From NCBI GenBank assembly GCA_014729935.1, contig WJJB01000481.1, positions 1 to 10,148 on the forward strand: a stretch of DNA of 10,148 nt. Reading direction: 5' to 3'. A model generated the notes under the pieces. The model was not told the origin of the DNA, did no database searches, and saw only the letters and a program-made list of their open reading frames with translations. This document shows, piece after piece, positions 1-6,795 of this stretch. The first letter of the stretch is position 1, and every line of letters begins with the position of its first letter. The position numbers were made by a program, and so were the translations under genes. Source of the DNA: Candidatus Bathyarchaeota archaeon. Its GTDB lineage: Archaea > Asgardarchaeota > Lokiarchaeia > Sigyniarchaeales > Sigyniarchaeaceae.

Positions 1-54
1 CAACTAATCGACAAGTGCATTCAAGACGGGATCCATTACTTGGTCCCTTCATGA
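1..54 (+). CDS. C-terminal tail of an unidentified protein (partial)
   Basis: Frame 1 is open from the first base to a TGA at 52-54 and encodes the 17-residue tail QLIDKCIQDGIHYLVPS. The mix of residues and codons (GAC AAG, GAC GGG ATC) resembles the coding style of the other genes. Frame 2 stops almost at once. Frame 3 also stays open for 19 codons but gives a less protein-like, basic peptide. The piece is too short to assign to a family. It would be the end of a rightward gene lying before the window, in the same direction as the flippase. Confidence 0.35.
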   Translation, partial: QLIDKCIQDGIHYLVPS

Positions 55-411
55 AAACTTAAAATGTAAAGAAAAAGATGGAGAAATATTTGTATGAAGG
101 TGACATTTTAGAGCGTGGTAATTCAACTGCATGCAATGGAGTAATCTTCGGTCATGATTCTTCATGGACAAAAACATGTTACATGCGGTGATCAAAACCC
201 ATTAATTTTTGCCAACCGACACGATATACAAAACCGGGAAGATTCACGTGAAGCCCATTCCAATTCTACGTCATATAAGAATAGATATTAAGGATCTCAC
301 CTTGGAAAAGCTAGAGAAAAGGAAATGACACACATGAAATCATATTCATGATAGAAACTGAGTAAAGAAAGCATGAGAATCACGAACTGAAAACAAGGAG
401 TATGGATACTT
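55..411. other. Long intergenic region upstream of the flippase
   Basis: About 357 bases with no convincing gene. The longest tidy ORF I could read on the plus strand is 37 codons (78-191), with no ribosome-binding site and no recognisable motif. The stretch is AT-rich and holds short palindromes: TGCATGCA at 128-135, CATGT-T-ACATG at 175-185, and TCATGA at 49-54, 152-157 and 346-351. A TATA-like CATATAAG lies near 272-279, followed by ATAGATATTA. If used, it would give the flippase mRNA a leader of about 110 bases. A second AT-rich site around 338-350 would give a shorter leader. Neither promoter is certain. Confidence 0.4.
395..400 (+). promoter_or_regulatory. Ribosome-binding site of the flippase gene
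   Basis: AAGGAG lies 11 bases before the TTG at 412 and is one of the few clear Shine-Dalgarno matches ahead of a gene start here. An in-frame TGA at 388-390 limits the reading frame, and TTG 412 is the first usable start codon after it. The ATG at 402 is in another frame and only one base from the site. The motif therefore supports TTG 412. Confidence 0.6.
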
Positions 412-1965
412 TTGAGTGCGGAAACAAATACAAGGAAAATCACGCGTGGCTTTTCGTCAATATTGATTGGAACGGTCACGAACTTGGCCATATTGATCAC
501 CTTCACGCCATTTATCGTACGGTTACTTGGCGAGTATGGGTATGGGCGTTACGCGTTTTTTTTCTCGCTTTTCCAAATCTTCACTTCGATTTTCAATTTT
601 GGATTATTTGATGGGTTACGAAAATACATGGCGGAGGATCAAGAAAACAATAAACGCCTTAATGAACTCGCCTCGGCTGGAACCTTCTTCGGTGTCCTTT
701 CTCTATTTGCTTTCATCACTTGCTACCTGATCGCGGTTTTCATTTCTAAAACCAATTCATTCATCAATGCAGATGATTTATTGATCTATTTCTTGCTGAT
801 AATCTCAATAATTGGGTTCCAATTCTTCATGATTGGTCGCGGGATTCTCTTTGGACAGCACATGGAGCAAAAATCGGAGTATCTATTTCCCATTAAGGAA
901 TTGATATTTAGCGTGCTGACGGTATGGTGGTTATTGATCGGCGGGGGATTGATGGCATTATTCATAGCACAAGGTATTTCCTATTGCTTGATAGGAGCCA
1001 TTTGTTATGTTACTGCTTGGAAGAATATTGATATAACCTTTGATGCAATGAAAAAAGGATTGAGGGGATTTGGGAAGTCGCTATTGAAATACAGCTCGGT
1101 AATGTTTTTCTTGACGCTCCTGTCGCAATTATTGTACCAGATTGACATTCTAATGATTAACATGCTACTCTCCGAGGAGGCAACGGCTTTTTTCAAGACA
1201 ATCATGGTGCTTTCCAATTATTTCATGGTAGTCGTGGTTGCCGTGCAAACCATTCTTTTTCATTCGGCATCTAATCTCTGGGCAAAAGATCGATCAAAGA
1301 TTGATGATTTGATATCTAATGCAATGAAATATACCATTATCCTTGAATTAATGATTTCAGTTCTCATGGTGGTTCTTGGGGAGTCGTTCCTTAAACTTTA
1401 TTTCGGAGCATCCTATGCTGGTGCATTTATTCCACTTATTATCATTCTTCCTGGTATCTTTCTTTTTTCATTACAAAAATTGATTTCATCCATCATACTT
1501 GGCAAGGGAGATGTGCACTATTTCATTCCCCAAGGAATAGTTTTTTTCATGCTGAATATTGTTTTGAATTACTTCCTCCTGGAATCCATGGATATTGTCG
1601 GGGCAGCACTTACCAAGACTATCGTTTACTCTGGTAATACCTTCTTCTTCCTTTTACTTGCAGGGAAAACCGGGTTCAACCCAGTAAAGAATATCAAGTT
1701 TGTCCACATTTCACTTGCCATCCTACCCGTGTTTGGAGTCTCATTTTTGCTTTCATGGTTCATTCCAGGGCAGTTACTCCAATTCATCGTGATCCCCGCT
1801 GTTGGATTTTTCGTGTATGCAATCCTGCTCCTAAATCTCAAAATAATTACACTTGATGAAATCGAAAGAATTATTGAGAACCTGCCAAGCGAGATGCATG
1901 CATTTGTGAAGCGGATATATAGCCGGATAAAGCCCATTGCCTTGATTCTTATTCTAAGAAAATGA
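412..1965 (+). CDS. Oligosaccharide flippase, Wzx/RfbX-type MATE-like membrane protein
   Basis: This 517-residue, very hydrophobic protein has the layout of polysaccharide-biosynthesis flippases, which move lipid-linked oligosaccharides across the cytoplasmic membrane. The N-terminal signature is visible: RGFSSILIG at 12-20, then PFIVRLLGEYGYGRYA at 33-48 and FNFGLFDGLRKYMAE at 61-75. About 12 to 14 membrane segments can be read by eye. The central block with IDILMINMLLSEEATAFFKT (244-263) and the later LYFGASYAGAFIPL (329-342) match the usual positions of the second half. The soluble ITLDEIERIIENLP (479-492) resembles a C-terminal segment of archaeal members. The start is TTG with AAGGAG upstream. 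It is the only complete rightward gene, converging on the MFS gene. The substrate is presumably the glycan made by the leftward operon (inference). An O-antigen exporter of another class is unlikely. Confidence 0.88.
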   Translation: MSAETNTRKITRGFSSILIGTVTNLAILITFTPFIVRLLGEYGYGRYAFFFSLFQIFTSIFNFGLFDGLRKYMAEDQENNKRLNELASAGTFFGVLSLFAFITCYLIAVFISKTNSFINADDLLIYFLLIISIIGFQFFMIGRGILFGQHMEQKSEYLFPIKELIFSVLTVWWLLIGGGLMALFIAQGISYCLIGAICYVTAWKNIDITFDAMKKGLRGFGKSLLKYSSVMFFLTLLSQLLYQIDILMINMLLSEEATAFFKTIMVLSNYFMVVVVAVQTILFHSASNLWAKDRSKIDDLISNAMKYTIILELMISVLMVVLGESFLKLYFGASYAGAFIPLIIILPGIFLFSLQKLISSIILGKGDVHYFIPQGIVFFMLNIVLNYFLLESMDIVGAALTKTIVYSGNTFFFLLLAGKTGFNPVKNIKFVHISLAILPVFGVSFLLSWFIPGQLLQFIVIPAVGFFVYAILLLNLKIITLDEIERIIENLPSEMHAFVKRIYSRIKPIALILILRK

Positions 1966-1972
1966 CAAGCGT

Positions 1973-3259
1973 TCAGTGAACCTTTACATTATCACCACGC
2001 TTCATGACCGTTTCCTTTGAAAACGCGGCGAATAGACCCAAGCATACCGATAGGGCTATGGCACTATACAAGAAAGCTGGAAGCGGGCCGTAAATTTCCC
2101 ATAGCAGCCCAAAAATGATGGTCTCGGGAATGGATACAATACCAATTAATCCATAATACAAACCGTAGGCTTTTCCCTTCTTGGTAGCCGAGAGATCCGA
2201 TACCATCGCTCTTGCTGTTGGATCCACCATACCTGCATGTACTCCAAAAATCAGGAATGCTACGGGAATGATAATCAATGGCACCAGCGTTGCCGGATCC
2301 CACGGGAGTGCAAGCAAGATTGTCGTAATGATCAATACCAAAAGGCCAATGATGATGATACGTTTCCTTCCAATCTTGTCCGATAATTTACCCGCTTTCA
2401 ATGAGACCAAGGCATAAACGATGTTAAACAACGCGTACATCAAGAGAACCCATGCCGATGGCAAGAAATCTCCCGCTCGTGCTATAACAAACCCCGTGTT
2501 GAGAGAGGCAAACTCTATCAACGCGAGTAACGAGACCGTCCTTAAAAGCTGTTTCGTGATTTTCCCTTCGAATGCTTCATTGGAAATACCTTTATTGGAT
2601 TCTTGACGATGCTGGGAGTCTTGAGTTTTTCCCGCATCCCGTGATGGCTCGTCCCCTTGTTCCACGTCCTCGACGAAAAGTAAGACGACGACCGCGGCCA
2701 GCCCAGGGAACAATGAAAGTAGGATGATGGACGGTAGTTTTATGGATAATAGCACCAAGATCATCGCCACTAATGGTCCAAGGACGGCACCAGTTGTATC
2801 CATGGCCCTGTGCAATCCAAATGATGTGCCGGAGTTCTTGCCAGCATGGTAGCCTATCAATGCATCCCGAGGTGCCGTGCGTATACCCTTTCCTATCCGG
2901 TCACCTGCTTTAAGGAAAAATACAGGAAGCGGGTGTTGCTGCAAGCCTATCAACGGTTTCGAAATCAAGTTGGAAAGTGAATACCCGGCAATTACCAAGC
3001 TTTTCCTCCGGCGCAATTTCTCAGATAACCATCCAGAGAATCCCTTGATGAGATTCGCAATGGCATCAGTGATCCCGAATAGTGAACCGAGGACAATGTA
3101 TGTGCTTCCCAGGTAACTTAGGATGAATTCGGGAAGGATTGCTTGGATCATCTCGGATGACATGTCGGTGAATAATGATGTCAACCCAAGCAGGAAGATA
3201 GGGAGAGAAACGCCCAGCACTACTTTCTCTGAATCTGAATTACTCCGTATTGATGCCAT
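1973..3259 (-). CDS. Major facilitator superfamily transporter
   Basis: A 428-residue membrane protein with two six-helix halves. The first half carries WLSEKLRRRK (77-86, a variant of MFS motif A in the loop after helix 2) and DRIGKGIRTAPRDALI (120-135), a block typical of an MFS group widespread in archaea and bacteria. The second half repeats motif A as GKLSDKIGRKR (290-300) and has GMVDPTARAMVSDL (343-356). A hydrophilic, poorly conserved-looking loop (about 198-236) separates the halves. The start is ATG 3259; a GGTGG lies upstream but rather far away. It follows the oxidoreductase gene by 52 bases on the same strand, so the two may be co-transcribed. The substrate cannot be read from sequence. 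Members of this group are often labelled drug or sugar exporters without proof, and a role in the glycan pathway is only suggested by position. Confidence 0.85.
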   Translation of the reverse strand: MASIRSNSDSEKVVLGVSLPIFLLGLTSLFTDMSSEMIQAILPEFILSYLGSTYIVLGSLFGITDAIANLIKGFSGWLSEKLRRRKSLVIAGYSLSNLISKPLIGLQQHPLPVFFLKAGDRIGKGIRTAPRDALIGYHAGKNSGTSFGLHRAMDTTGAVLGPLVAMILVLLSIKLPSIILLSLFPGLAAVVVLLFVEDVEQGDEPSRDAGKTQDSQHRQESNKGISNEAFEGKITKQLLRTVSLLALIEFASLNTGFVIARAGDFLPSAWVLLMYALFNIVYALVSLKAGKLSDKIGRKRIIIIGLLVLIITTILLALPWDPATLVPLIIIPVAFLIFGVHAGMVDPTARAMVSDLSATKKGKAYGLYYGLIGIVSIPETIIFGLLWEIYGPLPAFLYSAIALSVCLGLFAAFSKETVMKRGDNVKVH

Positions 3260-3311
3260 GGCATGGATCTAGCTTCCACCGCTTTTGAATGCAATCATTT
3301 GGATGCCAAGG

Positions 3312-4352
3312 TTAATGCCACCATTTTAGTGGTCCTATCTTGATCTTCGTGACATCATCATTGGAGCGATAAATCGCCTTGACAATGCATAAAGCCTTAA
3401 GAGCTTCCCAGCCTGGTGTCAAGTACGGTATCTCCTCCAATATCCAAGCCGCGAAACCCCTGAACGAGCCGATGATTGCCAAGAAGCTTGCACGAGGTGG
3501 GTTTACCTTCACATTTTTCAATCCCATGTACTTGACCTTCGCGTACATGGAGAACAGGTACTTTGCCTTGATCGTGCCGCGTTCACCGCAAAAAGTCCAG
3601 TAACAATTTTGCCTTGATGGCTTGGTTACCTGTGACCCAAGGATGGTGGCAATAGCTCCTGAATCGAATTTAACAACACCCGCGGCATTTTCCTCCACCT
3701 CAACTCCGATATCACCGTACTTCTTCGTGTTACATTCCCCGCTGATGGTGCTCGGTTTGCCAAGGGCCCAAGCCAAGATATCGATAGCGTGAGACGTGTG
3801 GGTAATCAGTGTTCCACCGCCGCTGGTTTCCCATTTCTTGTGCCAAATGCTTTTTTCAAAGTAGGCTGGATCACGATACCATGGCACGCGCACGGCCGCG
3901 TGGTAAATCTCCCCCAGATTCCCATTCTGGATGGTTTTCACCATAGAATGCAATCCCTTGTCATAGCGATATTGATAATTTACCCCGAATTTCAATCCTT
4001 CCTTCTTTGCAAGATTACAGAGCATTAATCCATCCTCCACATTCGTGGCAATGGGTTTCTCGCAAAATACATGCTTGCCTGCTTTCAATGCCTTGGATAC
4101 CAAGTCAACATGAAGGAAATGTGGAACAGCCAAGTACACGGCATCAATATCACCTTTGTCAAGCAAGGCATCAAAGCTTCCGTGGTGCTCCTTTATCTTG
4201 TGTTTCTTGGCGAATCGAGTTGCCAACTCGATATTAGTATCCGCACAAGCAACGAAATCTATATTTTTAATCTTGGCAAATTTCCTCGCGGTCATAACGT
4301 TCTTGGAGACCATCCCGCATCCCACGATTCCCATATTTACCTTATCTACCAT
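3312..4352 (-). CDS. Gfo/Idh/MocA-family NAD(P)-dependent oxidoreductase
   Basis: A 346-residue protein with an N-terminal Rossmann domain: GIVGCGMVSK at 8-17 is the dinucleotide-binding loop, and ACADTN at 35-40 ends the second strand. CEKPIA (97-102) holds the family's conserved Glu-Lys-Pro, whose lysine is the catalytic or binding residue. The C-terminal substrate domain has GGGTLITHTSHAIDIL (178-193), in which His188 and Asp191 fit the usual motif but the first Asp is replaced by Thr184. The family oxidises or reduces sugars, sugar acids, inositols and nucleotide sugars. I chose ATG 4352 because MVDKVNMGIVGCG is a normal N-terminus for the family. The frame is open to a TTG at 4367 (five more residues), but no better ribosome-binding site supports it. 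The likely role is to make or alter an unusual sugar (inference); the substrate is unknown. Confidence 0.88.
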   Translation of the reverse strand: MVDKVNMGIVGCGMVSKNVMTARKFAKIKNIDFVACADTNIELATRFAKKHKIKEHHGSFDALLDKGDIDAVYLAVPHFLHVDLVSKALKAGKHVFCEKPIATNVEDGLMLCNLAKKEGLKFGVNYQYRYDKGLHSMVKTIQNGNLGEIYHAAVRVPWYRDPAYFEKSIWHKKWETSGGGTLITHTSHAIDILAWALGKPSTISGECNTKKYGDIGVEVEENAAGVVKFDSGAIATILGSQVTKPSRQNCYWTFCGERGTIKAKYLFSMYAKVKYMGLKNVKVNPPRASFLAIIGSFRGFAAWILEEIPYLTPGWEALKALCIVKAIYRSNDDVTKIKIGPLKWWH

Positions 4353-4395
4353 GATTATCACGTACAATTCATGTAATTCATTATCTTAGTCATTA

Positions 4396-4422
4396 GAATG
4401 TATATCATGCATCTTATAGTTT
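4396..4422 (-). promoter_or_regulatory. Candidate promoter for the oxidoreductase-MFS pair
   Basis: The gap between the kinase stop (4516) and the oxidoreductase start is long for this cluster and AT-rich near the start. Read leftward it holds ACTATAAGATG and then GATATACATTC, both TATA-like. By archaeal spacing (about 25 bases to the start of transcription) they would give leaders of roughly 25 to 40 bases. This would make the pair a separate transcription unit. The support is base composition and spacing only. Confidence 0.25.
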
Positions 4423-4445
4423 GCTTTCCCTGGTGAGAACGCGAT

Positions 4446-4472
4446 CAAGTCGATTATCCCGAAACGGACTTG
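4446..4472. repeat. Short inverted repeat between kinase and oxidoreductase genes
   Basis: CAAGTC (4446-4451) and GACTTG (4467-4472) form a perfect 6-bp inverted repeat with a 15-base spacer, 44 bases past the stop of the sugar kinase. It could be a 3' hairpin of the large operon, but no T-run follows on the leftward strand, so it does not look like a classical terminator. It may be chance. Confidence 0.2.
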
Positions 4473-4515
4473 CAATTCAAGGTAGTGACTGCCATGAAGG
4501 GGATGGGTATTTCTC

Positions 4516-5526
4516 CTAGTGGGACGGAGCTGTCCAAGTCTGCAACCCTGAAAAATTCAGCTTGCATGGAAGAAGTTTAAAACCGTGAGCCAAGATGTCA
4601 CTTTTCAACTTGTATTCTTCCCCTATTCTCGAGAGAATGACGGCAGAGCCCCCTCCTCCTGCACCGTTCACTTTAAAACCAAGTGCATCATGAGTCATTG
4701 CAATTCTTTCTAGTTCCACTATTCGATCATTGGTGACTTCTGGATGGAGTTGTTTCTGTGCATTCCAGTTCTTATTCATGATCTCACCAAACTGGTCTAA
4801 ATTGTTAGTGTGAATTGAATGTACTGCTTCCCTTGGGCATTCTTTCAAAATCTCGAAGGCTTCCAAGATGGTTTTATCCCCCGCATTGAAATTCTTGATA
4901 ACGGCTTCATGTATCTTGCTAGAACTCCTGGAACCAAGATAAACCAGGATCATTTGCTGTTCTAATTGCCACGCGAAATGAGGCTGCACATCAATTTGTG
5001 AGATCTTCACTCGTGGATACTGAATTTCCATGTAGTTAAATCCACCAAAGCTTGCGGCATATTGATCCTGCACGCCGCTTTCCAAGTCCAACTCTCTCGT
5101 TTCAAGCTCATGTGCCATCTCGGCAATCTCGTGCTTCACGTGATACGCGTGCTGCATGCTCGATAACGCACCTAAAAGGGATACTACGATGCTGGCACTG
5201 GTTCCAGTTCCACATCCTGGTGGTGCATCAGATCGAGCAAAAATATCCATTCCTAATTCTATTCCAAGGATTTTAACAGCCGCTTTCAGTAGGTCTAATG
5301 TTCCATCATACTCGATTGCCCTGTACTCCTTTATCGTCGTCGAAAGATCCAGGTTCTCCGAGATAATGCGTATTATTTTTTCATGAGTCTTGGGTTGAAT
5401 CCTTATGTAGCTATAAAGATCCACGCAATAATTGAATACTGCACCGGAATTGCAAAACCACGTGTCTGTCCATCCACCGATATCACAAACTCTCACCGGG
5501 GCTCGAGAGAAATACAATTGGGTCAT
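4516..5526 (-). CDS. GHMP-family sugar kinase, HddA-like
   Basis: A 336-residue GHMP kinase, close in length to D-glycero-D-manno-heptose 7-phosphate kinases (HddA) and the kinase part of fucokinase. Motif 1 is RAPVRVCDIGGWTDTWF (8-24), where this subfamily has a Gly-Gly-x-(T/S)-Asp core. Motif 2, the ATP-phosphate loop, is PPGCGTGTSAS (102-112), with Thr where the second Gly-Leu/Ser pattern is more usual. GVQDQYAASFGGFN (151-164) contains the subfamily's QDQYAA block, with Asp154 as the likely catalytic acid. Motif 3 is NGAGGGGSA (287-295). It should phosphorylate a sugar or sugar phosphate at C1 in the cytoplasm, feeding a nucleotidyltransferase. None is in the window, nor are heptose isomerase or phosphatase genes, so the sugar is not known. 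It is the last gene of the leftward operon, 18 bases after a GT4 gene, with GGTGTG just before ATG 5526. Confidence 0.87.
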   Translation of the reverse strand: MTQLYFSRAPVRVCDIGGWTDTWFCNSGAVFNYCVDLYSYIRIQPKTHEKIIRIISENLDLSTTIKEYRAIEYDGTLDLLKAAVKILGIELGMDIFARSDAPPGCGTGTSASIVVSLLGALSSMQHAYHVKHEIAEMAHELETRELDLESGVQDQYAASFGGFNYMEIQYPRVKISQIDVQPHFAWQLEQQMILVYLGSRSSSKIHEAVIKNFNAGDKTILEAFEILKECPREAVHSIHTNNLDQFGEIMNKNWNAQKQLHPEVTNDRIVELERIAMTHDALGFKVNGAGGGGSAVILSRIGEEYKLKSDILAHGFKLLPCKLNFSGLQTWTAPSH

Positions 5527-5544
5527 GTTTCACACCGTTTCTCA

Positions 5545-6774
5545 TCATTTCATAGAGGAAAATATCTCTACATGCTTCTCTGCATACTTTTCCCAAGTAT
5601 ATTCTTGCTTGATGATATCCGCACAAGCTACCCGTTGGTTTGCCCAATCATGGTGGATTGCTTTTTCGATAGCCTTGGCAATTTGTTTATCATAATCTTC
5701 CTCCACGGGCCTGTCAGAAAGGCGATCAAACCAATGCTGAAGGCGTTTTCCTGAATCCCTCCCGAACGGTGATACGGTAATTCCAAAATTCAAGTGCTTG
5801 ACCACTTCAGAAACACCACAAATATCAGAAACCACGACCGGGGTTCCAGAGGCCATGGCTTCCAAGGCAACCAATCCAAAACCTTCCAATTCCGAAATTG
5901 AAGGTAACACGAGTAAATCAGATTCATGATAAAGTTTTTCAAGTTCCAAGTCAGAAACACGACCAAGAAATGCAATATCGTTAGCCATGGATGACCGTGC
6001 CACCATTTTTTCGTAATGCTCCTTTAATGCACCAGATCCAATGATTTTCAGCTTGAGATTGATGCCAGTTGTATCCACATGCGGAATAGCTTTCAATAAC
6101 CATTCCAATCCTTTATATTTGTGAGCATCATCAAGCACGGATACGAAGAGAATCTTTTTTTCATCCACATGTAATCCCCTAGGCCGTTTATCCATGTTGA
6201 AACGCTTGGTATCCACGCCGTAATGGATGGGATGTATTTTTGAACGAAGTTTACCCCTGAAATACCGATTCTTGAAAAGAGTGCTAGAAACGATGATGCT
6301 GGATGCTCGATTTACCATCATCTTCGTGGCAATACCAAGCAAACGATATGCTAATTTTTCAAGACGTGAACCATACACTTCAAAATTGTGAATGGTCAGG
6401 ATCATTGGTGCAGGATTCATTCTGGCAAAAAAGGCATTAATCTCGGCAACTCCTTGATGTGGCACGTGGATATTAATAACATCAGGATTAATCTTCGCCA
6501 TGGAAGTAGCAAGTGACAAAGAGATTGGCACGCTCTGTTTTTTCATCAAAAGACGTTCGAGCTTGAGCGGGATGCACGGGTATCGATATACTACATGCCC
6601 GTGTAGTGCTTCACGGGAAGGGAGATTGTTCTTTCTCCTGTATCCTAAATCGCGTGTCGTGTGTATGGATACATCATGATCTAACTTAACGAGTGCATTA
6701 CTCAATTGCAAGATGGCATTTTCAACACCACCAAGGCGAGGAAGGTAATAGGTGCTGTAAATATCAATATTCAT
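5545..6774 (-). CDS. Glycosyltransferase family 4 (GT-B fold), complete
   Basis: A 409-residue GT4 enzyme expected to transfer a sugar from a nucleotide-sugar donor to a lipid-linked glycan, with retention of configuration. The N-terminal domain begins with IYSTYYLPRLGGVENAI (5-21), the acceptor-side glycine loop of the family. The linker and C-terminal domain start near ILFVSVLDDAHKYKGLEWLL (208-227). The donor-binding EX7E motif is E297-GFGLVAL-E305, followed by AMASGTPVVVSD (306-317). There is no signal peptide or membrane segment, so it probably acts on the cytoplasmic face. The start at ATG 6774 gives a family-typical N-terminus. It lies 21 bases after the previous GT4 gene and 18 before the kinase. 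Donor and linkage cannot be predicted. The C-terminal segment (about 336-375) is rich in charged residues. Confidence 0.92.
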   Translation of the reverse strand: MNIDIYSTYYLPRLGGVENAILQLSNALVKLDHDVSIHTTRDLGYRRKNNLPSREALHGHVVYRYPCIPLKLERLLMKKQSVPISLSLATSMAKINPDVINIHVPHQGVAEINAFFARMNPAPMILTIHNFEVYGSRLEKLAYRLLGIATKMMVNRASSIIVSSTLFKNRYFRGKLRSKIHPIHYGVDTKRFNMDKRPRGLHVDEKKILFVSVLDDAHKYKGLEWLLKAIPHVDTTGINLKLKIIGSGALKEHYEKMVARSSMANDIAFLGRVSDLELEKLYHESDLLVLPSISELEGFGLVALEAMASGTPVVVSDICGVSEVVKHLNFGITVSPFGRDSGKRLQHWFDRLSDRPVEEDYDKQIAKAIEKAIHHDWANQRVACADIIKQEYTWEKYAEKHVEIFSSMK

Positions 6775-6795
6775 GCCATACCACTTTCCAGTTTT

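Noticed and set aside
78..191. 37-codon plus-strand ORF upstream of the flippase
   Set aside because: No ribosome-binding site, no recognisable motif and a length expected by chance.
297..506. 69-codon minus-strand ORF
   Set aside because: It overlaps the start of the flippase antisense and has no recognisable motif.
402..611. Plus-strand ORF starting at the ATG before the flippase
   Set aside because: It is out of frame inside the flippase gene and its ATG is one base from the Shine-Dalgarno site; the flippase frame is clearly the coding one.
1626..1937. 103-codon minus-strand ORF
   Set aside because: Antisense shadow fully inside the flippase gene, without family features.
4071..4376. 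101-codon plus-strand ORF
   Set aside because: Antisense shadow of the oxidoreductase gene, whose conserved EKP and Rossmann motifs show the true strand.
4446..4472. Inverted repeat as an intrinsic terminator of the large operon
   Set aside because: The 6-bp stem has a 15-base loop and no following T-run, so it is kept only as a weak repeat.
5383..5754. 123-codon plus-strand ORF spanning the kinase and glycosyltransferase junction
   Set aside because: It runs antisense across two well-supported genes and their spacer and shows no domain motif.
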